Shown here: positions 47,771-60,700 of the stretch, piece after piece
Layout of the letters: every line of letters starts with the position of its first letter
Position numbering within the stretch: position 1 is the first letter of the stretch
Source of the DNA: Cardinalis cardinalis
Taxonomy: Eukaryota > Chordata > Aves > Passeriformes > Cardinalidae
DNA length: 64,000 bases
Assembly (NCBI GenBank): GCA_014549065.1
Contig: JACDOX010000221.1
Location: forward strand, 790,864 to 854,863
Direction of reading: 5' to 3'
Translations under genes and position numbers: made by a program
Notes under the pieces: generated by a model
Databases searched by the model: none
Seen by the model: the letters and a program-made list of their open reading frames with translations, nothing else
What the model was told of the DNA's origin: nothing

Positions 47771-50700
47771 TTTGCAAAGTTCATTTGCAGAAATTCTCCC
47801 AACCTGACAAGCCAAAGTTGCTGCGGGTCCAGGGGCTTGGCAGGGGTGTGAAGGTAACCAGGGCTGCCCNGCTCCAAACCCTCACTGCCTTCTGAACTGT
47901 TTCAGCTGCAGCCCATTAAAGCAGAAAGCTGCACTCCAGCAACACCAGTCAGCCTTCCTGGTTCCTTAAAATATTATTATGAGGGAAGTCATGAGAAAGT
48001 TATTTTATTATAAAATATATAAAACTCTGTAGAGGTCTGTGGTTTTGGATTTTTCTTTTCCATCATTAGCTAGAGTTTTGAAGATCAAGAAGGCAGCATG
48101 GACTGTGGAATTTATTGGAGGAGGGGTTTTGCTTTCCTTCCTTGGCTTTCGCTGCCAGGGAGCCTTTCCAAAGTTTCTGCGTCTGCTCTGCCCTATTGCC
48201 CCCTTGCAGGGGGTCTGTCCACTCCCACCAGGTCAATCACACCACGGTGGAGGGACAGGAGGGACCACGGGCACAGGGAAGAAGCAGCTGAGAGGCACAA
48301 CTTCTGCCCTGGGCAGGGCCCAGCCCTGAGCAGGCTGCCCAGGGAGGGGCTGGAGTCTCCCTCAGCGGGGATACTGCAGAGCCCTGTGCACACAGTGCTG
48401 TGCCCTGTGCTCTGGGATGGCCCTGCCTGAGCAGGGAGGTGCCACCAGGGACCCGCTGGGCCCCTCCAATGGGACCATCCCGGGATTCTGTGACATTGTC
48501 ACAAGTCACAGCAATCAGATCCCAACAAGGCTCAGGATTAAGGATCCTGTGTTTAGTGGGAGTTCTGACTTCCCACACAGCCACAGGTGTCACTGCTGGC
48601 ACCAAAGGGTGGTAGTGATCAGACTCAAAGAGCCCCACAGCCCACGGATGATAAATCACCAGATGAAAGCTGAGCTCTTAAGCTCTGCTTTGCTGTAGAC
48701 ACGAGGAATAAAGCAGAGGAAGGGAGGAAGGATGTGTGTGAGAGTGTCCNGCAGCACTTTGCATCATACACGGCCAAGCCAACCACTCCTGCCAGTCCCA
48801 GTGATGCCTTCAACCACCCTGCAACCCCAGGGCAGGGAGAGCCCTCCAGCAGCAGCATCCTTCAGAGATGGCCAGAAAATTCAGCCCTAGACTCAGAGCC
48901 AAGTTCTAACAACATTTAAAGCAGGGAGCTCCAGCTGGAGCAAGCATAAAGAAGGGGGCTGCTGAAAAAAAAAAAGTGAATTCAGATCTGGATCTGTGTG
49001 GTGGAGAAAGCAGATGGGTGCTTGGGCGTGGGGCTTGGCTTACCTGTAAACCACGCAGTACATCTGAGGAGTGGTAATTTTAGACTCACTAGCACCAGCA
49101 AAGGTGCTAGCAAAGGAGTTTAGGCAATCAAAGGAAGGCCTTCAGGGCACCATCTGGCTGCTGCAAGGAGCCAGGGAGAATTCCTGTCCCCTTTGCACAC
49201 TCCACAGGGCCACCNCCAGCTCCTGCCACCCCCATCTCACAGCAACAGCATTTGTTTACTGCTGATCTAATCCACAAGGGCAAACTCAGTGTTTGCTCTC
49301 AAAGATCTGTCTTAAAATGCTATTATACACATCCCTTGGGTCAGAGTGGTATTTTAAGTGTATTGCAACGGAGAGATGTTTCCTAGTATTGTCTCTATTT
49401 TCTTCACTGAGCTGGGTCCTCTTTCCTGCAAACCTCCTGAAATGCTGGGTGTTGATTTCCCAGCCTGTTTTGCACTGTGATATTCATGCTGTGACTGCTG
49501 GGGCTCCTCAGCAACACAGGTACAGCTGTTGCCACCACCTGAGCATGTCACAGTGAGGGCATTTGACTTTTGACTTTCCTTTTTTTTAAACATGAAGAAA
49601 ATAATTTAAAATCTCAAATCTGACCAAATGGTTGATAACATCCCCATGGTTTGGGCTCATTCCTGTTCATGTCAAGTCCAATTTACCTCTGATGACACTG
49701 CTGCACATAGGAGAAGAAACAAAGAGTAGTGAGGGTGTCCTGCACACCACAAGTTACATGTGTAAAACAGTAAATAATCACGAGTGCCTTGAGTTCTGAG
49801 GGGCTTTGTCTTCCATTAGCCAAACCTTTGCAGGTGAGTGCATCTCTAATCTGCATTCCTGCTAAGAGTGTGCCTCAAGCAACTCTGTGTACAGCTCTCC
49901 AGAGAACTTCTATGACACTGGCACTTTCTGTGAAAGCCTCTGAATCCCTCAGACTCCTGGGGCCATGTGGGACACTGAGCTTCCATGTAAGTACAGAAAA
50001 AGGAAATTTTGCTCCTTGTGTGGTCAAGCTTTTCTTTGGAATCACTTGTGACTCAAGCCCATCAGAAGAAAATGGAGAGCCCAACTTTTTGTACTGCAAA
50101 GGAACTCGTTATTTTAGGGAGTCTTCTCCTCCCCTGAGGGTTCAGCATGGAATTTTGCCATGAAGACGCCAATCTGCCTCTCACTACCCCATGGCTATAT
50201 CTACTAGGCCAGGCACATCCACCAGACACTGAAAGTTTCTCTGAAGCCAGGGGCTGCCAAGAAGAACCATCTTGGCATTTAATTTTTCTCCAGTGAATGG
50301 GGAAAGATGGATTTTGGGAATAGATCAAAACTCCACTGAGGGTGAAAAAATGACCCTGCAGGTCTGGAAGGTTCCCCACCCCTAACATGGAGAGCTCCTG
50401 AAGCTCAGCTCAGTGTCAGAGAGACGCCATCCCAGACCAAATGGGTAACTGNGGGACAGCCATTTCCATTCCTGGGCAGACAACACTTAAAAGGATAAAC
50501 AAGAGCTAGCCACACAGAGGAGCACACTGGTTTCTTTTGCTTTGCTTGACATGGAAAGTGGCCTGCATGCCACCTGACACTCAGGGATCACTTCCCAGGC
50601 TATGGGAAATGAGCTGGGAAAACACAAGCACAAACCTCCTGTGGTTTATATGTCTGCGTCAGGCGAGCCGTGCAGAATGCAAAGGCAAATCTTTCAATCC

Positions 50701-52239
50701 TCCCCTCTCCCCAGGCCTGAAAGGCCAGCACAGTGCTCCATTCAGAAGGGGATTTACCGCAGGGTTTGGAAAGCACCGAGTGCTAGACAGGAATCTTGCC
50801 CTGACNGAACCTACTTATAAGCCCTGCCATTAACGGCCGTGCTGTGGAGAGCTGGTGGCACAGTGTGCTCAGCACAGAGCTGTAAGTCACAGCACAGGCT
50901 TGCTGAATGAGCTGGGGACCAGCTGCATCCCTTTACTCCCTCAATAACACACTGATACGGGCACATTTATTTTCCTGTTGAAGCAGCTCACAGAATAAAC
51001 GCGGGTCCCATCCAAGGGGAGATTACTGGGGGAACAGATGTATGCTGCACTGCAAACAGTAAACTTATGGAGCCCTAATCCGATACAATACAATTTAGTT
51101 TCATACAAATCCCTCAAAGAAAGCACCACAAACTGCTCTGCAGCAGCAGGGAGAGGAGCCTTGCTTGTGGCCATGGCAGTGCAAGCCCTGTGCTCCCCAA
51201 GGCTGGCCCATCTCTCTGAGATGTTTGCACAGCCTGTGCTCAGCTCATCCATCTGGAACCCAACAGGCTCCCCCCATGGGATGCCCCGAGCCTCCACTCC
51301 TGCTGGTAAAGTGCCTGGAGCTCCTGGGGCGAGCACGCTGTGCAGCCATTAACAGCACCACCGGTCCATCTCCTGCACACATCTGGGTCAGCAGCTCCCA
51401 CACAGGGCAGACCAAGCAGGGAGGCAAGGGTCAGTCTGGAAAACCCTGAAACTTAATAGCAATAAGGAACAAATTCATGCAGGCTCATAATGACAAGGCA
51501 AAAATAGGAAATTGGAACTAGCNGGGCAAGGTGTAATAATGCAGCATTTAGCACGGGCAGCAGAGAACAGCAAATCAGTATTTTTTAAGGCGTGACCTGA
51601 GGCAAGGAAGTGGCTCAGGGGAGAGGAGGGAGAGCTGTTCCAGTTAAATGGGCACAAGAGAAAGATCAATCCCCAACCACGGAAAGCTCCAAGGGGAGGG
51701 AGGGAGGAAGAGGGGCTGAGAGGAGCAGGGAGGGTGTGAGATGACACAGACAAGCACATTGGAGAGATGGGATGAGTAAATCTGTAAGGAGCATGGAAAC
51801 TCACGAAGATATTTTTTTCAATTGAACATGAACAGCAAGAAGCAAGCAAGTTTTATTGGAAATGTAAAGGCTTCCTGTTTTATATCCTTGGCTTTAAATC
51901 TTCATTGGGAATCAGCACATGGCATTGGAAACAAAACCCACCCGTCGCCAAAGGCAGCTCGCTGCAATCGCTGTCTTGCTGGATCTTGCTTTAAATAGTC
52001 AATAGCCCAGTGCTATGTCTTNTGCTGATTATTCAAGAGCCATTATGATATCAGTGAATGTCTCTGATTGCATTTAATTCAAGTAGGCAATATATTTTGA
52101 ATTCAACTTGCTCTAGCAGTCCTCCGCTCTCCCTCCCCCGAAGTCTAACAGATCATTTAAAAGTGAGCAGGTCACATCCTGAGCTGTAGGTACTAACCAT
52201 GTCATTTCTTCCTCTCCTAGGGGCTTTAAATCCTGCAAC
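47771..52239. other. Long non-coding stretch with one possible minus-strand exon end
   Basis: No gene could be established. A consensus minus-strand donor (acag/gtaagc) at 49044/49043 closes a short open frame and is described in the findings. 51880-52180 is AT-rich and regulatory-looking, with 'ccattatgatatcagtgaatg' near 52040. The remaining open frames overlap in antisense. Confidence 0.45.
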
Positions 52240-53139
52240 TGCTGCCCTGCCAGCGGGAGAGGTGACCTCACATTTGTCCTGCTCATCGCTGGCTAATAAC
52301 CATTAGGGACAATGGCGCGGCTCCCACCTGCTGCCCAGGAGGAGCGCAGATCGCTCCCAGCGGGATGCCAGCGCTGACAATCTCCTCTCCTTTTCATTAC
52401 AGGCTTTTGTCACTCTCTCACCCCCAGAAACTACTCAGGAGGGCTCTCGGGGAATTAAACTGCAGTGACAAAGTGGGTCCTACCCCCTCGCAAGTCAGCA
52501 AACACTGCCGAGGGCTGAGGCCGCGCCGATGAACCGGCACCGGGATCGCCCTTCCCCGTGAGGGGACGCGGGCCGGGCCCGGCGGGGGGACACCGGCCTT
52601 GGTGTGACAGGCTCAGCTGTCCCAACACGGGCTCGGGTCATTCGTTCTCCGAGAAGACCCGGCCCCAGCGGCACTAAGGGGCTCTGCACCCCCGCAGCCC
52701 CTGGTGCCGGTGGAGCCTCACCTGGGCCCTGCTCAGGGGCGGCCCCGCCATGGTCGGGGCGGGCGGACGGGGAGCCTCGGTCACCCCCGGCCCCGAACAC
52801 CAACCCCACACCTCCAGCCCTCCGTGGGGCTGGCCTGGCCGCGGCAGAACGGGGACTCTGCCCCCAACAACAGCCGCAGGACGCTGGGCCGCGGGGCCTC
52901 TGGGCTCCAGGCGCCGCTGCACACCCTCCATCCTCAGCCCCTTTGCCAAGCACCTCGCCCCGCCCGCGGCAGCGCGGCCAGCTCCCGCCGCCATCCCGCA
53001 GCATCCCTGCCCCTCTCCAGCGCCTCCGCACATGGCAGGCCCAGGGAAGGGAAACGAGTCCTGCGGCTCCATTTGCGGTGCAATATGGGCTGGTGGACAT
53101 AAAATCAAGCGTTCGGCTGGCCTGGCAGCCCCTCAGCCG

Positions 53140-53146
53140 GTATAAA
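53140..53146 (+). promoter_or_regulatory. TATA box in the second CpG island
   Basis: The sequence 'gccggtataaatccgcgg' gives a consensus TATAAAT on the plus strand, embedded in GC-rich DNA. That combination is unlikely by chance. If used, transcription would start about 25-30 bases downstream, near 53168-53175, close to 'gccagcgctccagctgcgg'. TATA-containing CpG islands are a minority class that often drive tissue-restricted or inducible genes. Confidence 0.5.
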
Positions 53147-53399
53147 TCCGCGGCGGCCGGCGGGGCCGTGCCAGCGCTCCAGCTGCGGCACGAGGTGTAT
53201 CCGTGTGCTCACACCAGCCCTTTGTACGGCTCTGCTCGCACTTCCCTGAAGCAGCAGCAGCCCAGCCTCGCACTGCGGTGAAGTATTAACTCATACCCAA
53301 CACAGTTTGTCTCCGAGGACCCTCTTGGCCCCTTCGTCATCCTGTGCTGACATTTTAATCGCGCTTTTGTGGGAGCCGGCTGGCAGTTTGTCATCAGGA

Positions 53400-53474
53400 A
53401 TGGCGCGGCGAGGGGCCAGCGCGGGCTGCTGGCTGCGCGGCTGCCGAGGGGAGCAGCCCATTCTGACAGACTGA
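53400..53474 (+). CDS. Speculative 24-codon small ORF downstream of the TATA box
   Basis: It lies about 230 bases downstream of the predicted start. The sequence around the ATG is 'tcaggaatggcg', with G at +4 but G at -2 and A at -1, a moderate context. The peptide starts MARRGASAGCWLRG and ends before TGA at 53472. It contains two cysteines and several arginines and resembles no family I know. It may only be an upstream open reading frame, or may not be translated at all. Confidence 0.12.
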   Translation: MARRGASAGCWLRGCRGEQPILTD

Positions 53475-53499
53475 GCAATAATCTGAACTTACTGCGCTG

Positions 53500-53830
53500 A
53501 GCCTGTGGGACACCAGCCGGGCCGCTTTATCTTCTTCATTAAAGTGCGCTCAAAAAAAAAATCCATTTTCCTTTAAAGTCTCAGGAACAGATGGAGTAAA
53601 ATTAATTGCGCCATTAAGTCCCGATAGACAATACCNGAGTGGTTTTCTTTCAACAGTGCATGTGTGTTACAAAGTGCTCTTCGTAAAAGGCAATTACTGC
53701 AACATTTGCCATAAAATAAAGGTTGCTTTAATGGGCAATAAACACAGGCTTCAAATTTGGTATGAAATGGGTCTCCAAAGGGCGCTGTTATAGGCAGCTC
53801 AAAGGCACAACTGACTTTAGTATTTCTGCG
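53500..53830. promoter_or_regulatory. Candidate conserved element beside the second CpG island
   Basis: AT-rich and repeat-free with one n. It contains 'gtaaaattaattgcgcc' (about 53596-53612), 'gcaattactgcaacatttgcc' (about 53691-53711) and 'tgctttaatgggcaataaac'. A CTCF-like 'ccaaagggcgctgtta' sits at about 53775-53790. Its placement right after a promoter-like island suggests a proximal enhancer or boundary. Only composition and motifs support this. Confidence 0.4.
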
Positions 53831-56800
53831 CTGGCTCCAGCTCAGCTAGTTCGGAGAACAATGATTTCCACCCTTGGATATTTTCTGATGGAATTATGCA
53901 TGCCATGGCAGCTCAGGCCAGGCCCTCGGAGCCACCTTTAGCTGGCTGGGCAGTGGTGGCCGGGCACTGCTGGCTGCCATCTGCCTGCTGGGACGGGGAC
54001 CAGGAGGAGCAGGAGAGGGCCCAGGCCAGGGCTGCTGCTTCTGCCGAGCAGAGAATAATAAAACCCCATTTCCTGACAGCAGATCCTTGCCAGTCTCAAT
54101 TACCACTGGGTTTGTTTGATGCAAAGCCTGACATATTTATTTATATTTCTTTTTAACATAAAACACCCCGGAAAATGGATACCACATCCTTGCAAACAGA
54201 AGGAGGAGACTATAAAAATGTGTGTGGGCAGTGTTCAGAAAACAAGGAACAATGGCATTTTCCATGTTTTTTGCTCTCTGGGCACTAAAACCCAAACCCA
54301 GTCCTTACCCCACAACTTGCCATCAAACAGTTTATGACGGCACTACTGAACACAGCCTCTGAAAAGACTTGTTTGAGGTCCTGAACAGAAACAACCCAGC
54401 AAATCTCCATCATTTGCGCCAAATGGTACATTGTATTTGTCAACCTACAGCCAGAGTCACCCTGGGAGTAAAACACTTCATACGTAGGCAGCTTTCTGTC
54501 CCACAGAAGCGCTGCTGACAGTATCAAGACAGATGTCTCACACACCCCACACGCTCTTCCTGCAGTAACCTGTTAAAAATCCCCTCTTCTGCCTGGAACC
54601 CATGTGGCTGTGCCGGGTGCAGCCACATCCCCACACACTTCTGGGTAGGAAAACAGTTTCTATCTGATTCTTGCTCAGATTTATTTGAAGAGGAGGGGAA
54701 ATCATTTCAATTCATTGTATTTTCACATTCCAGTAATTACAAAGCGAGCATGACATACAAATGATCCATTAATTGAAATATGGGCTCTGTGAGCTCCAAT
54801 ATTTATAGTGTAAATCCATATTTAATTAAATAAAGCCAATAATGCTCATTTCAAAGGGAACATTGAAGCTTTTTATTTAACCATGTGGTTGATGCAGTGT
54901 GTGCTCATTTCTCAACACCTTTCAGTAAATCACGATGGCTGAGAGCGGTGGGGGATGAGGGGGTGTGGGATGGCTCACTGAAGATCCCCTAGGCCCCCAA
55001 CAAGCAAGTCCCTGCTGCTGGAGGTACTTTCCATCACTGTTATTACACACCAGTGCTGCTGCTTGGTAATAGCATCAGTCAGCACCTCTGACTGAGCAGC
55101 TTTAATCACCCACTTAATTGCCTTAATCGCCTTTTACATAACTAAGAAATCACAACACTGCAATTGTCTGACTCTGACACACAGTAACATGAGAGGTGTG
55201 ACATTAATGACGTAATTATATTAATTGCCAGGAGCTAATGTTTCAGGATCTCAGAGTAACAGACGCCAAGCCCCAAAGCCAGGGCTGCTGCTCCCTGAGC
55301 ACTCACTGGGTGCAGAGCAAAAGCCAAGAGCAGTGGTGTGGGCAAGGGCAGCCCAGCAAGATGGGCTTCAGCAGCCTGGCCACAGAAAGCCTGGCACCTC
55401 TCACTTTATGCCATATATACACACACATTTCCATTGTTTTCTTTGATGCCTGGTGTTGAAGCCACAGTTCTGAGCTCGCCATGACAATTACACAGTGCAG
55501 AGCTGACAAAGCCCCAGCTCAGCTGGGCAGCTCTGCTCCACAAGGTCTGAGTGCTGCTCCACAGCGAATTGAGAACTTCTTACTTCCTTGGAACAGTTTG
55601 TCATGATTTTCATCAGATTTTACCATGATGACCTTTTCCTTCAGTTGATGGGGATTCAGATGCTACTTTCCTTTATAGGAATTTTACCCCATTTGTCCTT
55701 GCAGCACCATCAACCATCCCTGCTATGGTGTTTGTAAACTTTAAACACCAATCTGTTCCTGTTAGTGGTCAGCTGGCAACATTAACCACTTTTATTCCTT
55801 GTAAAACAAAGAACAGTGTGCTTAGGGTGGCCTTGCTCCAGTGCAAGCAGATACAAGGTGTTTGCATAGGTGCAAGAAACCCACAGTTCTCTGCACTGAC
55901 AGGCACTAAGATTGTGGTTTGATTGCACAATAAACCAAATTTGAGGGGGGCAGTTGCCTGGGGAAAAGCCCTGCAGCCTTCAAACTTGAAGTGCTGGTTG
56001 TGCATCAACTCACACTGCCAAAGCAAAGTTTAAAAGAAGTTGATAGGTGAGTTTGCCCCAGCAAACGTTTTCCTGGAGGGAAGTATCATCTGTCATCTCA
56101 CAGCTAATGTAACACCAGCAGAGAGCAGAAAAGCCAACATAAACTTCTATCATATTTTTGGCTGAACAGACAGAAATGTAACCACAGAGCTACACCTGAC
56201 TCGGATCAAATGAACATTGCTGGGATGTTCTAGGAATGCACCACCAGTATTATGCATCCTGCAGCTACAGCCTTGACAAGCCTCTCTATCTCCAGCACAC
56301 CCTAACACTGAGGTGTGAAGGCAGAGAGCATGTNGACAACACAAAAAGGGTTGTCTTTAGCCATCCACTGGATCGTCAGTGGCCTTAGCCTCAAATACAT
56401 GACTCCAGTNTGTATAGGATCCATGCTGGATTTAATCCTGTGCCTTCATTTAGCCCTCCAGTGCATATATCTACAGTGGATTTTCAAAGCATGCAGTGCA
56501 AAGCTCACTCTGTCCTCTGGCAGAGCTCCCTACCCTCACTGAAACCCTGAGTAAGCCCAAAGTGATGATTGCACCTAAAGCTTCTCTTGAGGAGCCCTGT
56601 ACAAACTCATTCCACGGTGTGCATCTCCACAGAGCTGCAGGGGGCTATGGGCACTGGCTCTCCCTACCAGAGACTCAGAGGTCTAAACTAATGATGAGAA
56701 AAGCCCTGTAAGATGAGCATGTGGTACCCGTGGTGGCACTGTCACTGTCCCCTCCAGGGTAAAAATCCCCTTTGCCATGTCCTGAAGCCCACCCAAGCAT

Positions 56801-57521
56801 GAATCCAAACCCACTGTGTGTTTTGTTGGCAAAGTGACTTTTGATGATAAATAAATTCTCAGAGTGCAACAAAACCTACAGGAAAAACCCCAAAAGGACA
56901 TGGAATTTCCTGGCCCAGGGACCAATGGGCAGGAATTGAACTGTACACAACAAGATGGAATAGGAAGGCTGGTGGGTGTGCTCTCAGATCCTCATTACCT
57001 GTCCCTCATGAGAGTCAGCCAAGGAGTGGAAATATTCTCCTCTGAGGTTTTGGCACAGGCTCTAATCATGCATTTCATGGAAGAAACCCCACTGCTCCTT
57101 CCAACCCCATCCTGGCCAACATCAGCACAGGAGATGAGCGGCTGCCTCCAGAAGTGGCACACAGCAGCGAAAGGAGGTTTTATTGCTTCTTAAGCTCTAT
57201 TTACAACTACTGCACCATCTCAAGAGCTAGAGAGCAGTCCTCAGTATGAGCTGCATGAAGTAAACAAGATGCTAAGAGCTTTCATGCCTTTTTAGTGCTA
57301 ATGACAATTAATAATAAATGGATACTGCAATATCCTATCCAGTGAAAGGCTTCACGGGCATGCAACTTCCTGCACCCCGTGCTTATGGACACTGACTGTG
57401 GGAAAAGTGAGGCAAGGTAAAAAGTTAAGGACATTAAAGAACAATGACTGGGAGCAGAATAACAGGACCAAGGTGCCCTAGGATACCTGACATTAGGGCT
57501 GAGGTTTTCAGCAAAATCACA
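53831..57521. other. Non-coding stretch with AT-rich blocks, no gene seen
   Basis: 54665-54900 and 55040-55235 are AT-rich and enhancer-like, with 'ccattaattgaaatatggg' (about 54766-54784), 'cacccacttaattgccttaatcg' (about 55109-55131) and 'tgacgtaattatattaattgcc' (about 55208-55229). The rest is unique non-coding DNA with no supported exon. Confidence 0.45.
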
Positions 57522-57700
57522 GCATCCCAGACTGTTTGGGTTGGAAGGGACCTTAAAACCCATCCAGTCCCACCGCCTGCCATGTGAAGGGACACCTTCC
57601 ACTCTCCCAGTGGAACAGGGATTCCTATTGCTGCCAGCCCCATCCAGCCATGGACNCTTCCAGGGATGGGGCAGCCACAGCTTCTCTGGGCAGCCCAAAC
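57522..57700 (-). mobile_element. CR1 LINE, 3' end fragment, antisense
   Basis: The plus strand reads 'gactgtttgggttggaaggg', 'accttaaaacccatccagtc', 'ccatgtgaagggacaccttcc' and then 'cttccagggatggggcagcc'. This is the usual order of inverted CR1 3' segments. The 198-codon minus-strand frame at 57282-57878 runs through it and is not a host gene. Confidence 0.9.
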
Positions 57701-60700
57701 AGGCCAGCCTTCCACTGGTGGCTGTGGCCAGGTTGGTTTCTCTCTCTGCAGAGCAGCAGTTGTTGCTGCCCTGTCTCCAGAGCCTCACACACCCTCCTGA
57801 GGAGCACTTTGAGATGGTGAAGGAGGTACACAGGAGAAAGAGAGCCCTACAGAAGCCCTCAGGCCCTGCAGAATTCATGCTTAGATTTCANAGCTTGTTA
57901 ACGAAGTAAAAAAGGACATGATCAAATGCCCACAAAAATAAACCCCAAATACATCTGCAGAACTCCCCCATTTCCNGAAGGGTCTTCACCTTTGCAGTTC
58001 TGCATTGCTGAATTCATAAATGTCTAACTCTTTATCCCTAGGAAGCTAATTATTATGAAAGGTCAAAATAAATAGCCACACTTGTACATAAAGCTGTTGT
58101 TAATATAGAGAAGTAGACAGCTCCAATTTGCAGGCTATTTTGTTGTTATAATTACAGAGCTCCCTTCGCCAGTGAGTTTGTAACCATTTGGTTTAATTAT
58201 GAGCTGAGGGGAAGAGGAGGGGGAGGAAGGACAGCCGTGTCCCTCCAGAACAGCATTTGCCCAGGTATCATGATGGAGTACGTTGAGGATAAGCAAAGTC
58301 AGCTCCTGTGGGATTCCCTAAACACTTCCCTAAAGACAACAACGCTGGAGCCAGGCAAGCAGCTAGCAAAGGGTTAAGCTGCAGCCCATTAGAAATGTCC
58401 TTTAGTGCTGGGTCTGTTTTTCCTTACAGAACATTAGGCTCAGTGGGGCAGGCAGAAACCCCCGTGGTGCCCCCATTAAAAAAGATCAAGTCGCACATGT
58501 TGATATCACAGCTTCACCCATACTGTAATTTGTCTGACAGCAGCCAAGGCTGCTGGGCCTGGCCAGGGAGAACCAGGCTGCCTTTTAAAGAGAGAGACCC
58601 AAATCCCTTTAAAAAAAAAAAAAAATTGTGGCCAGACAAACTGCTTAACAACATAAAGATGCAATAAACGTTCCTGCCACTCCTCTCCTCCCACTGGAAG
58701 TGGGATAAAGCCCAGCACAGTACAAAATAATCCCAGTAAAGGCACTGCCAGAGCACTAACAAAATGCTCTGGTGCAGTCAAAGCATCGTCCTCTTTTTTT
58801 TTCCCGCCCCTTTCTTTCTTTTTTTTTTTTCCTTAATGCCAAAGGCATTAAAAGAGATGAAAACCACTCCATTGAGCTAGGTGAAACGTTAATCCATTGG
58901 CCTTACTTTGCTGGGAAACCAGGGTTTGAATGAGGCCCAAGGCATAAATGAAATGAGTTTAGTGATCTCAGTTTAATTCTTAATAGGCCACAACAGGCAC
59001 TGCAGATAGAGAAGATACAATATTAGGAAATCAAACCCTTTCAGAATTGTTTTTTCCTTTTGGCTAACGAGGGTCAGGAGAGAATTAATACAGAAACTTA
59101 AACCTTAAGCCAACCTAAATAGCTCTCTATGCAGTCAGAGTGCAGGAGGAGCAGGGAGATGCTGCCTGCAAGGCCCATGGGTGAGGAGCCATTCTGCAGC
59201 ACAGCAGATGCTGGAAAAGCTGATCTGCAGAAAGTTCAGGCTCCATTCAAAGCACGGGAGGATTTCCAGTGACACCTCAGCAGGTTTGGAATCAAGCCTA
59301 CGTAGCTGCACAATCTGAGCAGTCCCACCAAAGCTCAAACTTCAGACATGTTGCTGGTATCAGTCCTCAGGCCAACAGCATCTTGAAAGCCACAGATTCC
59401 TCCCAATGAACTGCAGTGGGAGGAAACAGACCCAGTCCAACTCCATCCCTTACCTAGGATCATCCTCAGAATGTGCCAGGAATGCCGGGTAAAGAGATGC
59501 TTCAAGCATGTTTACATGGGAATTTTAGTTCCTTGCAGAGTTTTCCTAGCACCAGCTGTTGTGGATAGATTTAGTGGGGGTCTCAGGTGGAAAGTCAAAC
59601 CTTTTAAATGAAGATATTTTGTCAGTGCTGAGAAATATCAATTTTGCTTTGCAGGAGGATAAGGTGTCACTGTTTCATTCTCACAAAAACTGAAAGAAAT
59701 AATGTATCAAGACTGGATAACTGAGCCAAGAAGAAAACCAGCAGCAAAGCAGTTTTTTTTCAGATATTTAATAAAAGTGAAATATTTTAAAGTGCAATGA
59801 TGAAGTCCAGCTTTGAGCTCACTGCAGATAGAACANTGGCTGAATTCTGAGCCAGCATCTTCCTAAATCCTCATGGTTTCTCTGGCTCTCTCCCTGCCCT
59901 TTGGCAAGGGTCTTCTTGCTGTTCGTTCTCCCACGCTGGCAGGTCAGGAGCTGATCCCGTGAGTCTCAGCAGATTTACACACCCGGGGGCTGGGACACTC
60001 CTTCCCTGACATCAAAGGCGGCTGTGTCATGTGCCAGGAGAGCCCAGCCAGCTCTTCCTGCCTCACAAGGAGCTCGGGAAGATCCGGGGCCGTTCAGAGG
60101 CTGCAGTGTGCCAGCTCCCTTTGTCTGAGCTCAGTCTCTCCTGAGGAGAGAGCAGAGCTGTGGGTGTCTGTGTGGTGCAGTTGTCCCAGGGCACCGCAGC
60201 AACGAGGGAGAGCAGGATGAAGGCAGGAGGAAGATGAATGGGATGGCAGCTGTAGGATCAGTCATGCGGCCCATTGCTCCACAGGCTCACCCCTTCCCTC
60301 CTGCACCCCAGGGCACTGCCCACACACTCCTGTTGGCTCCTGAGCCTTACTTTGCTGGGAAAAAGCAAAGTAAGTGCCAGTAAACACTCTGCACAGTGAT
60401 GCTTCCCCCATCCCTGAGCCACACACCAGGATAANACAGCACCAAGATCCTTCCTCTCAGCCCTGTGGGCCAGTCCATGCCAAAAATCAAGGATAGTAGG
60501 TGCAGCAGCCAGAAAACAACAAGAAGAGAAGTCCCCTCCAGGCCTCAAACACCTCCAGCAGAGTTCACTAAGGTAACAGAAAGCAAATTCACAGCCTACA
60601 GAGATACAAGGACATAAATCCTTCAGGATGCTGTCTTATCTAGCCACACAGAAATTTAATCACCAAAATCACTGCACAGTGGGGTGATGAAATACATCTT

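Larger units (their letters stand above)
52240..53530 (+). promoter_or_regulatory. Second CpG island, probable promoter region
   Basis: CpG density rises from about 52300 and is maximal at 52500-53240, with words such as 'cgcgggccgggcccggcggg', 'ccgcggggcc' and 'gcggcggccggcgggg'. A second GC-rich peak lies at 53390-53460. Long open frames exist on both strands (201 codons minus, 225 codons plus), as expected by chance in such DNA. The frame pair overlaps almost completely and neither has a domain I recognise. A TATA element near the right edge suggests transcription toward the plus direction. Confidence 0.75.

Noticed and set aside
52495..53281. 201-codon minus and 225-codon plus frames in the second CpG island
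   Set aside because: They overlap almost completely in antisense, have no recognisable domain and match chance expectation for GC-rich DNA.
57282..57878. 198-codon minus-strand frame
   Set aside because: Its centre is a CR1 3' end and it contains one n.
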